Shown: in pieces, positions 37,981 to 45,048 of the stretch | How positions within the stretch are numbered: position 1 is the stretch's first letter | Layout of the letters: each line of letters begins with the position of its first letter | Assembly (NCBI RefSeq): GCF_014898095.1 | Contig: NZ_CP062946.1 | Location: 1,550,001-1,614,000, forward strand | Source of the DNA: Thalassotalea sp. LPB0316 | Lineage (GTDB): Bacteria; Pseudomonadota; Gammaproteobacteria; Enterobacterales; Alteromonadaceae | Reading direction: 5' to 3' | Length of the DNA: 64,000 bases | Notes under the pieces: generated by a model | Database searches by the model: none | The model's input: the letters and a program-made list of their open reading frames with translations, nothing else | What the model was told of the DNA's origin: nothing | Program-made: the position numbers and the translations under genes

Positions 37981-38925
37981 CTAGTAGCCGTATCTCAGTT
38001 TTAGTTGTTCCGGGTAGGGCGACAAATAAAACTGCTTCGACAGATAGGGTTTCGGGAACGACAACAAATAATGCTTAATTAATGTTAATGGCACCATTAG
38101 TGGCATCAAGCCTTTGCGATAGGCCTCAATTTGCTGGCACAATTCTTCGCGTTGAACTTTGGATAAGTGATGCGAAAAATACCCTTGAATGTGCTGCAAG
38201 GTATTGGCATGGCCCTTGCGAGTCGCCTTTATTTTCAACGCTTCCATCAATCCGGTGATGTAAGTATCGGCTAGCTCTTCTAATGATAGCTCATTGCCTG
38301 CCAACAATCGCCCTAGTGATTTGTAAGCTTGCTGTGAATGGCTCATTACGGTGTACTTAAACGTTGAGTGGAACTCAATCAATTTGTGTTTAGTTAAGCC
38401 GCTAGCGACTAAATCTTGCCATTTGCGATAAGCAAACACACGGGCAACAAAGTTCTCGCGAATAATCGGATCATTTAACCGACCATTCTCTTCACAAGGC
38501 AGTAGTGGATTGGCTTTCATAATTTCGCGGGCAAACACACCAACACCATCTGAAGTCGCGCCTTTGCCGTCTTCGCGATAGACTTTGACGCGTTCCATGC
38601 CACAACTTGGGCTCTTGGCAGTAAAGATAAAACCACTAAATTGCTTGGCCACTTTTGCAACGCGCTTACCGTATTCCTCTAACGCATCGGTAATATCACC
38701 ACTGCCATCAGGGCGGGCAACTGTGATGATATCGTCTTTTCTGATTTGACGAATCGTTGGTCTAGGTACAGGTAAACCTACGGCAACTTCAGGGCAAAAG
38801 CTTCTGTATTGCACGTGCTGACCAAGCTCTTTGACGCAAAAGTGTGACGTTTTTGCGCTTGCATCATATCTCACTTCATGGCCTGTTAAACAGGCGCTGA
38901 TACCAATGTTAATAGGTTTAGCCAT
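37981..38925 (-). CDS. rudS: DUF523-DUF1722 fusion, RudS-type (tRNA) thiouridine desulfidase candidate
   Basis: 314 residues. The N-terminal DUF523 (TudS) domain, about 1-150, keeps three cysteines in the family positions, C12 (ISACLTG), C44 (SFCPEV) and C108 (SPSCGM), which ligate a [4Fe-4S] cluster in TudS desulfidases. The C-terminal DUF1722 (YbgA) domain, about 180-300, includes KYTVMSHSQQAYKSLG. I recall that fusions of this kind, named RudS, remove sulfur from 4-thiouridine in tRNA. The location between an ECF sigma/ChrR pair and photolyase supports a near-UV or light-stress role. Function is inferred from family. Confidence 0.75.
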   Translation of the reverse strand: MAKPINIGISACLTGHEVRYDASAKTSHFCVKELGQHVQYRSFCPEVAVGLPVPRPTIRQIRKDDIITVARPDGSGDITDALEEYGKRVAKVAKQFSGFIFTAKSPSCGMERVKVYREDGKGATSDGVGVFAREIMKANPLLPCEENGRLNDPIIRENFVARVFAYRKWQDLVASGLTKHKLIEFHSTFKYTVMSHSQQAYKSLGRLLAGNELSLEELADTYITGLMEALKIKATRKGHANTLQHIQGYFSHHLSKVQREELCQQIEAYRKGLMPLMVPLTLIKHYLLSFPKPYLSKQFYLSPYPEQLKLRYGY

Positions 38926-38945
38926 GATAAATTCCTCTACAGTAC

Positions 38946-39623
38946 TTAATACAGAAATTGAGCAATTGGGTTAAGTAACTTATTAATACCTTGGGTAAAG
39001 TGTTGGGCATCGTCTGACACAGTAAAGCATAAACAGCCCTCTTCCGACACGGGTTGGTGAGTGTGCTCGCCATCTAGCATAATAAAATCACCTGCGACAT
39101 ATTCACCCATATCATCTTTAAAACTACCCGATAACAACAACGTCAATTCATAGCCTTTGTGGGTATGCTCTGGTACGCTGCCACCGGGCTCTATATTGAG
39201 TAGGCTAGAGCGCACTTTACCTTCATCAAGGGCTAACCGAGCGCGCGATAACTTGCCGATATTCGACCAGTTCGTGGTCGGGATGTTACTGATGGCTCTA
39301 GGCAATACAATATTCTTGCCTTTGATTGATATCGTTTTTTGTTCTGGTGTTTTTGTCTGTTCGATGTCGTCACTTGCCGTAATCGCACTGATCATAGCGT
39401 CGAGATCTAGCTCGATAGCTTCGTTTTCGAGCTTACTATCGGTAGGTTTACCAGAAGCCACCTCAAATGAGATTTCAGCGCGTTCATCAGTGATTGTCGC
39501 GACTTTTTCTGCGCAAACAGGACACATCTCCACATGCATAGCGATAGCAGCCGATAGTGAAACCGGTAACTCAGCCTCAACATATGACGCTAATAATTCT
39601 TGGCTAGGGTGGTGTTTAATCAT
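38946..39623 (-). CDS. chrR: ChrR-family zinc anti-sigma factor with cupin domain
   Basis: 225 residues. The N-terminal anti-sigma domain has the zinc ligands H5, H30, C34 and C37 (HVEMCPVC), the ZAS pattern of Rhodobacter ChrR shifted by one. The C-terminal cupin domain keeps EHTHKGYE and GEHTHQ, the second metal site needed for the singlet-oxygen response. ChrR holds its ECF sigma inactive until singlet oxygen or organic peroxide triggers release. It overlaps the sigma gene by eight bases. Confidence 0.9.
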   Translation of the reverse strand: MIKHHPSQELLASYVEAELPVSLSAAIAMHVEMCPVCAEKVATITDERAEISFEVASGKPTDSKLENEAIELDLDAMISAITASDDIEQTKTPEQKTISIKGKNIVLPRAISNIPTTNWSNIGKLSRARLALDEGKVRSSLLNIEPGGSVPEHTHKGYELTLLLSGSFKDDMGEYVAGDFIMLDGEHTHQPVSEEGCLCFTVSDDAQHFTQGINKLLNPIAQFLY

Positions 39624-40287
39624 GTTCTGCTCCCATGTGTTGCTTGAGCTTCGCCAGTGCTAGTCTTAATCTTGATTTAATCGTGCCAAGTGGAATATTG
39701 AGTTGCTTCGACAACTGCTCTTGCGATAGCTCCATAAAGTAAACGCCACGGATCACTTGTTGTTGGGCTTCAGGTAGTTTGTCGATGTGCGCCATTAAGT
39801 GTTGATTTTCAAGATGGTCGTCATAATCTACTTCGGTTTGTTGATCACCTTCAATTAATGGCCAAATGTCATCGCTTAACGTGTCTTCCTTCTTTGCCTT
39901 AATTTTGCGTAATAAATCGAAACTGGCGTTGCGCATGATTGAGTAAATCCATGTGGTTGGCGCCCCTTTTTCTGGGTGGAACAAATGGGCCTTTCGCCAA
40001 ACGTTAGTCATGGTTTCTTGCAAAATTTCGCCAGCTAGTTGCGGGTTGTTGAATTTTTGCGAGCAGATGTTAGTGATTTTAGGCGCAAAAAATCTAAACA
40101 ATTGGGTAAAAGCTTGTTTATCTCGGTGCTGAGCGACTTGTTCTAGCCAAGTTGTTAATTGCGCTAAGTCTGTTTTTTCGTTCATCTTTATAGGTTTACT
40201 CTGGCTTTTGCCTTTTGACAAGGGCTTTGTCATAACTTTTGCCGAAAAACCTTGTTGTTTTTGAGATGAATGCTCCACTATTTGCAT
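39616..40287 (-). CDS. ECF RNA polymerase sigma factor (RpoE/ChrR-partner group)
   Basis: About 223 residues from the second ATG (40287), which has GGAG six bases upstream; the first ATG (40299) has no Shine-Dalgarno. Region 2 is LFRFFAPKITNICSQKF through GAPTTWIYSIMRNASFDLLRK, and region 4 is LPEAQQQVIRGVYFMELSQEQLSKQLNIPLGTIKSRL. A lysine-rich N-terminal extension of about 35 residues precedes region 2. It is the first gene of a run of nine that ends with the cfa-like gene. Confidence 0.9.
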   Translation of the reverse strand: MQIVEHSSQKQQGFSAKVMTKPLSKGKSQSKPIKMNEKTDLAQLTTWLEQVAQHRDKQAFTQLFRFFAPKITNICSQKFNNPQLAGEILQETMTNVWRKAHLFHPEKGAPTTWIYSIMRNASFDLLRKIKAKKEDTLSDDIWPLIEGDQQTEVDYDDHLENQHLMAHIDKLPEAQQQVIRGVYFMELSQEQLSKQLNIPLGTIKSRLRLALAKLKQHMGAEHD

Positions 40288-40317
40288 GCCAGTCTCCATT
40301 TTTAGGTGTTACTAGTC

Positions 40318-40346
40318 AGTACGGTACTGGTGCTGCAAACAGATCA
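40318..40346 (-). promoter_or_regulatory. Candidate ECF-sigma autoregulatory promoter
   Basis: On the minus strand TGATCT (40346-40341) is followed after 17 bases by CGTACT (40323-40318), 31 bases before the preferred sigma start. This resembles the TGATCC/CGTA pattern I associate with ECF sigmas of the ChrR group. Confidence 0.5.
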
Positions 40347-40364
40347 AAAAAAATTGAAAAAAGT

Positions 40365-40919
40365 TTAGCTTTTTGCGCTTGCTAATATGGAGGTGATAAG
40401 CGATTCAGCACGGTTAATTTTCGAAGGTTCGATTAGCGTGTTTTTTTGATCGAATTTGATTGGCAATAATTCAAGCCAACGTGCGCACAACCAAGATAAA
40501 TCGAGAACGATCTCTGGATAAAGTTTTTCCAAAGGCGGATTGTGTTTGATTAAGTGAGCTAAGTTAATCGCGAGTTCATGGTCTTCGTCAACGGGTGTGA
40601 ATGACCAAAAAGGTTTTTCACTGACGTTGCCGATTAGCAGTAGATCTTCATTTTGAAAAGCATCGTTAATCTTAACAAGCTGTTTGCATTTTACCGTAAT
40701 TAGCAACATGCCGTTGTCGTCTTGATCGAAATCGATGATCTCAACCCAACTCGCCCAATCAGCATATTGTTCAAGCGCTTGGTTTTGATATTTAATTGCA
40801 AAACCTTGTGTTTTATTACAGTTTTTAACCATGTTGAGATAACGCTGCTCGAATATTCGCAGCTGGGTTACCCCTTCAGGTAATAGAAAAATCGGTAATG
40901 GAAAAATTGGTAAATTCAT
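40365..40919 (-). CDS. LON-domain protein (substrate-binding domain only)
   Basis: About 184 residues from the ATG at 40919; the family begins NLPIFPLPIFLLPEGVTQLRIFEQRYLNMV. It aligns with the N-terminal domain of Lon protease alone, without ATPase or peptidase. The longer frame starts at 40994 but adds unrelated sequence crossing the upstream terminator. Stand-alone LON-domain proteins have no settled role in bacteria. It lies upstream of the ECF operon in the same direction. Confidence 0.85.
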   Translation of the reverse strand: MNLPIFPLPIFLLPEGVTQLRIFEQRYLNMVKNCNKTQGFAIKYQNQALEQYADWASWVEIIDFDQDDNGMLLITVKCKQLVKINDAFQNEDLLLIGNVSEKPFWSFTPVDEDHELAINLAHLIKHNPPLEKLYPEIVLDLSWLCARWLELLPIKFDQKNTLIEPSKINRAESLITSILASAKS

Positions 40920-40980
40920 AACAGCTAAACTCAAGTAATCTTGATAGCTATACGCGTCAGAGGAATTTTTTGGTTCACAT

Positions 40981-41010
40981 AAAAAAAGCCTCATTGTAAA
41001 AGAGGCTTTC
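40981..41010 (-). terminator. Terminator after the KAS III gene
   Basis: AAAGCCTC / GAGGCTTT stem; the minus strand continues into seven T. Confidence 0.88.
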
Positions 41011-41029
41011 TAAATGATAGCGAGTGCAA

Positions 41030-42097
41030 TTATTTTCTGGCTTGAATAATGTCTTGAACCAAGGCCAATCCTGATTTCTCACATAGAGGCAGCGATACTG
41101 TCGCTTTAGCATCTGATACGGGTTTTTCAGCGAAGTACAACATATGCGCACTCCAAGTTAAGCCGCCGCCAAATGCTGGCATTAATACGTTATCACCGGC
41201 TTCAATTCGGCCTTCTTCAATCGCTTCAACTAGCGCAACAAGCGCCGTTGCCGCTGACATATTGCCGTATTTTTCGATGTTGATGAATACTTTTTCTTTC
41301 GGGGTTTTTAGCTTTTTCGCCAGAGAATCAATAATTCTTAAATTGGCTTGATGCGGTACAACAAGATCAATATCAGCATCGCTCATTGATAACTTTTCAA
41401 GGGTTTTATCACAAGCTTGTGCCATACCAGCAACCGCTTTTTTAAATATATCTTGGCCTAAAAAGTTCCACCATGTATGGCCGACAATGTGATCTTTATT
41501 GGCATACTTTACACCTAGACCTCGTACCGCAAGAATGTCACGAGATTCACCAAAACAGCCTAGAGACTCTCCTAAAACGCCTGATTTTTCTTCGCTAGCT
41601 TCTAGGTAAAGTGCCGCAGCGCCATCACCGAATAACACAGCAACATCGCGATTTGACCAGTCCATTACCTTTGATATGACTTCAGCGCCAATGATTAACG
41701 CTGAGTTAATTGCGCCAGATTTGATCATACCCGTTGCCACACTTAAGCTATACATACCACTGGTACAAGCGGTATTAACATCCATACAAGCAGCATTATC
41801 AGCACCTAGTAAGCGTTGCACATTAGATGCTGAATTTGGACATTGCTCATCAAATGTTGTCGAGCCAAAGACTATCATGTCTACGTCTAGCGCTGTTTTT
41901 CCAGCAACGGCCAATGCTTGGGCGCATGCGATATGAGCAAGTTCACTAACATCAACGTGCGAAATACGACGCTCCTTCATCCCTGTGCGGGTGGTGATCC
42001 ATTCGTCATTGGTGTCTAAAAAAGTGGCGAGATCGTCGTTCGACAAAATAGCTGGCGGCATACATTTGCCCCAGCCCTTAATTGCTGCATATGTCAT
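41030..42097 (-). CDS. 3-oxoacyl-ACP synthase III family protein
   Basis: 355 residues of the thiolase fold. The catalytic triad is visible: Cys in DVNTACTSGMYS (about residue 111), His in VVPHQANLRI (about 250) and Asn in EKYGNMSAATAL (about 282). It condenses an acyl-CoA primer with malonyl-ACP, or acts on a longer acyl chain. It is not in a fatty-acid gene cluster (no plsX, fabD or fabG nearby), so it is probably an accessory FabH-like enzyme, not the housekeeping FabH. Confidence 0.85.
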   Translation of the reverse strand: MTYAAIKGWGKCMPPAILSNDDLATFLDTNDEWITTRTGMKERRISHVDVSELAHIACAQALAVAGKTALDVDMIVFGSTTFDEQCPNSASNVQRLLGADNAACMDVNTACTSGMYSLSVATGMIKSGAINSALIIGAEVISKVMDWSNRDVAVLFGDGAAALYLEASEEKSGVLGESLGCFGESRDILAVRGLGVKYANKDHIVGHTWWNFLGQDIFKKAVAGMAQACDKTLEKLSMSDADIDLVVPHQANLRIIDSLAKKLKTPKEKVFINIEKYGNMSAATALVALVEAIEEGRIEAGDNVLMPAFGGGLTWSAHMLYFAEKPVSDAKATVSLPLCEKSGLALVQDIIQARK

Positions 42098-42219
42098 TTA
42101 TTACCTACTGCTTTCAACGTGCTGAAACAGTTTGTTAACAAGCACGTGTATTACATAAATTTAGCTATGCGTAGGATAGTTTTCTTTGGTCAAAAAGTCT
42201 ATGAAAAAGCGCGATTGAA

Positions 42220-42654
42220 CTAACTTATGCCAAGTTGCTTTTCTTGGTATCTAATGGCTAACATTTTGAGAATATCTCGCCAAGTAATGATACCTAAAGC
42301 TTTGTGGTCGGCATTGACGATGGGTAAAGCGGAAATATGGTTATCGTGAAATAACACCGCCATTTCACCTAGGGAAGTGTTGGGTAGGCATGACACTGGA
42401 TTGCGAGTCATGACTAAGTGGATTTTTTTGGCGAGAATACGCTCATCTTCTCGGGTTTGTTTGGCACTGCCAATCGTAGGGCCTAACTGCTTATACAAAT
42501 CTCGATCGGTAAGAATACCAACAAGTTTTTCTTCCTCGTCGAGCACAATGAGGTGATGGATGTTATGACGGTCAAACAAAGTTTTTGCATCGCGCAAGGT
42601 ACTGTCTAAGGTCAGATAAACGAGTTTAGTTGAAATGTATTTCGTTAAATTCAT
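42220..42654 (-). CDS. CBS-domain pair protein
   Basis: About 144 residues: two CBS domains, the first with DAKTLFDRHNIHHLIVLDEEEKLVGILTDRDLY-like sequence (about 20-55), the second with SLGEMAVLFHDNHISALPIVNADHKALGIITWRDIL. Such proteins sense adenine nucleotides. The ATG at 42654 has a GAAGAG Shine-Dalgarno; the frame also opens at a GTG at 42666. It is 20 bases after the amidohydrolase gene and likely cotranscribed. Confidence 0.85.
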   Translation of the reverse strand: MNLTKYISTKLVYLTLDSTLRDAKTLFDRHNIHHLIVLDEEEKLVGILTDRDLYKQLGPTIGSAKQTREDERILAKKIHLVMTRNPVSCLPNTSLGEMAVLFHDNHISALPIVNADHKALGIITWRDILKMLAIRYQEKQLGIS

Positions 42655-42674
42655 GATGCTCTTCACTCAGCAGG

Positions 42675-43565
42675 CTAATTAACATTAAGACTCGATATCG
42701 GCAATTGATATAGCTGCCGAGCATTTTCAAAACTTAGTTGGTACCATAGTGTTTTATCATTGGTTAACGTGTCGTGCAAGGCTTGCCAGTACGATTGATA
42801 AGACATTACTAGTGTGGTTAACGGAAAGTTACTGGCGAGCATTACCCGCTTAGTTGAAAATATTTTCACGCACTTGTTGATAATCTCGGTGAGTAAATTG
42901 GCATCTATTTTACGGTTTTTAGGATCTGCCATTTCTAAACCAGAGCACTTGATATAGACATTTTCAAAGGCTGATAATTGCTTGAGATTGTGGTACCAAA
43001 TACGTTGACCGGTTTTATTTATCGGGTAAAAACCGCAATGATTGATCACTAGCTTAAATGTTGGCGCAAGTGTTAATACGTTGAGCAGTGCTTGCGTTAA
43101 TAACGGATTGTCTAGCGCAAACTGCACTTCAAAAAGGATATTTTGCTCGGCTAAGGCTAATAGATTTTGTTGAATATGCGGTAGGGATAAAAAGTCATCA
43201 CAAACATCTTCGAGAATATACCGAACTCCTTGGAAACAATCGTATGAAGTCAATTGAGTTAGTGTTGCATTAAAGCTGGCTCTCTCTTGGCTAATATCGA
43301 TATAAGCAATTGCTTTGAAGGGTAAAGTACAGTGTTTCGTTAAGAAGTCTAGCTCTCGCCAAGGCTGTTCGTTATCAAACCCCGCTTCAATGTGGACAAA
43401 ACCAGCTAACGCAAACTCACCCGTTAGCGCAAGATCTTGCTGACCAAAGGATCTCGCTATTTGGGCTTTATCAGGCCAATGAGGTGGATTTTCAGGCGCT
43501 AGCCAATGATATTGGCCAAGCGTGATGTCGAACAAATGAATGTGGGGATCGATGATTTTTATCAT
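42675..43565 (-). CDS. Amidohydrolase-2 family lactonase-like protein (COG3618 type)
   Basis: 296 residues of a TIM-barrel hydrolase. The metal motif DPHIHLFD opens the protein, NHCGFYP gives a third histidine (about residue 176), and LASNFP (about 240) holds the residue that replaces or stands for the usual catalytic Asp. COG3618 members include L-fuconolactonase and related sugar or muconolactone hydrolases. The start overlaps the end of an SDR gene by four bases, so dehydrogenase then lactonase is a plausible pair. Substrate unknown. Confidence 0.8.
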   Translation of the reverse strand: MIKIIDPHIHLFDITLGQYHWLAPENPPHWPDKAQIARSFGQQDLALTGEFALAGFVHIEAGFDNEQPWRELDFLTKHCTLPFKAIAYIDISQERASFNATLTQLTSYDCFQGVRYILEDVCDDFLSLPHIQQNLLALAEQNILFEVQFALDNPLLTQALLNVLTLAPTFKLVINHCGFYPINKTGQRIWYHNLKQLSAFENVYIKCSGLEMADPKNRKIDANLLTEIINKCVKIFSTKRVMLASNFPLTTLVMSYQSYWQALHDTLTNDKTLWYQLSFENARQLYQLPISSLNVN

Positions 43566-44290
43566 TGTGCCGTATAGCCGCCATCGATAACTTGTAAGCT
43601 ACCGGTAATAAAGCGCGCTTTATCTGAGCTGAGAAAATAAACCAGCTCTGCAACTTCTTCTGGTTGACCTAGTCGCCCAAGTGGTTGAAGAGCGGCTTCT
43701 TCTTGATGAACGTCACTTTTATCAGCACCAGATGTTTTACAATAATTGTCGATCGCCTTGTGGTACAGTGGCGTTTCAATGGTTCCTGGGCAAACGGCAT
43801 TGGCGCGAATATTAAACTGAGCGTAATCAAGAGCTGTTGTTTTTGCCATACTGGCAAGCGCGCTCTTACTTAAATTGTAGGCAAAGGAATTGCGCTTCCC
43901 AACAAGTGCTTGATCGGATGACATCAAAATAATCGCGCCGTTGTTTGCTTGTTTCATACTCGGTAATACAGCTTTAATGGCAGCGTAGGCACCTTTGACA
44001 TTGATATTAAATACCTTATCTAAATCGGCTTCGGAAGTATTTTCAATATTGGCTGAGAAGTGAATGCCGGCGTTTGATACCAAAACATCAATTGCGTATG
44101 AGGCGGCAATTGTTTTTATCACCGTATCAACTTCGTTGACATTGGTGATATTACAAGCGCAAAATTCACCGATATCACTTGGCGTAATATCAAGGTTAAA
44201 CACGCGATAATTTTTGGCGAGAAATTTTTCGACAATACTTCGGCCAATACCTGAGCTACCACCGGTTACAATACATACTTTTTGAGTCAT
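43562..44290 (-). CDS. Short-chain dehydrogenase (possible sugar or hydroxy-acid dehydrogenase)
   Basis: About 242 residues from the ATG at 44290. SDR motifs are complete: TGGSSGIGRSIVEKF, VSNAGIH, the catalytic YNLSK with upstream LMSSDQ, and CPGTIETPLY. The C-terminus FLSSDKARFITGSLQVIDGGYTAQ is typical of classical NAD(P)-SDRs. The frame opens at a TTG at 44317, less likely. It heads the SDR-amidohydrolase-CBS run; together they could oxidise a sugar and open its lactone. Substrate not determined. Confidence 0.85.
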   Translation of the reverse strand: MTQKVCIVTGGSSGIGRSIVEKFLAKNYRVFNLDITPSDIGEFCACNITNVNEVDTVIKTIAASYAIDVLVSNAGIHFSANIENTSEADLDKVFNINVKGAYAAIKAVLPSMKQANNGAIILMSSDQALVGKRNSFAYNLSKSALASMAKTTALDYAQFNIRANAVCPGTIETPLYHKAIDNYCKTSGADKSDVHQEEAALQPLGRLGQPEEVAELVYFLSSDKARFITGSLQVIDGGYTAQ

Positions 44291-44413
44291 AAGCTGCGCT
44301 TTTACTGAATTTTTCAAAAAAGTAGCAATATGTGCCGGCTAATTCAAGTAATTCCATTAGTATAAAGCTTTGATTGTTCGTTATAATAACGCCATAAAGA
44401 AACAGGAGCTTAT

Positions 44414-44845
44414 ATGAAAGTTTGTGGCGTAGAAATTAAAGGTAATGATGCAATTATCTGCATAATGTCGCTAAATATGGGGTTGTACGATATCCCGAAA
44501 GTACGTGTCCCCAAGTTAACTGTTGGTGATGCAAGCGATGCAGAAGAAATGCGAAAATTCCAATTTGCCTTTGCCAAGTTACTTGAAGATTATCAAGTAG
44601 ACAAAGTGGTTATTAAAGGTCGCTCATTAAAAGGTAAATTTGCCGGAGGGGCGATTGGTTTTAAAATTGAAGCAGCGATCCAATTAATCGCGGATTTAGA
44701 TGTCGATATTGTCGCTTCAGCACATATCAAGAAAACCCTTGAACGCTCGCAAGTCGCGATCGACTTTCGCGATACTGGCTTAAAAAATTACCAACAAACG
44801 GCATTTGAAACAGTATTTGCTCATTTTGAAGCGAAAAATCACTAA
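44414..44845 (+). CDS. DUF3010 family protein
   Basis: 143 residues starting MKVCGVEIKGNDAIICIM and containing KVVIKGRSLKGKFAGGAIGFKIEAAIQ. The pattern suggests an RNase H-like fold, which is inference from the alternating strand pattern. It is a conserved small protein of marine gammaproteobacteria without known function. It has an AGGAG Shine-Dalgarno and its own terminator. Confidence 0.8.
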   Translation: MKVCGVEIKGNDAIICIMSLNMGLYDIPKVRVPKLTVGDASDAEEMRKFQFAFAKLLEDYQVDKVVIKGRSLKGKFAGGAIGFKIEAAIQLIADLDVDIVASAHIKKTLERSQVAIDFRDTGLKNYQQTAFETVFAHFEAKNH

Positions 44846-44869
44846 AACGCTCTTTCAGAGTAAAAAGCA

Positions 44870-44895
44870 AAACGCACTATCAGTGCGTTTTTTTA
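44870..44895 (+). terminator. Terminator after the DUF3010 gene
   Basis: AACGCACT / AGTGCGTT stem followed by seven T. Confidence 0.88.
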
Positions 44896-45011
44896 TGCAA
44901 AATTTTTGAGCTTCAACCATAGTTAAACCGTAAATCAACATGAAAGTTGCTCGTAATAATTTCAAAAGCGCTTTCAAAGCCAATCTTTTCTTGCTTATAA
45001 TGTTGAAAAAA

Positions 45012-45028
45012 AAGTGGTAAGACCTCTT
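45012..45028. promoter_or_regulatory. Possible FadR operator upstream of the acyl-CoA dehydrogenase
   Basis: AAGTGGTAAGACCTCTT matches the E. coli FadR consensus AACTGGTCNGACNTGTT at 12 of 15 defined positions and ends 20 bases before the start codon. The context (fatty-acid oxidation) fits. Confidence 0.42.
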
Positions 45029-45048
45029 AAAAGAAATAAGGAAACAAG

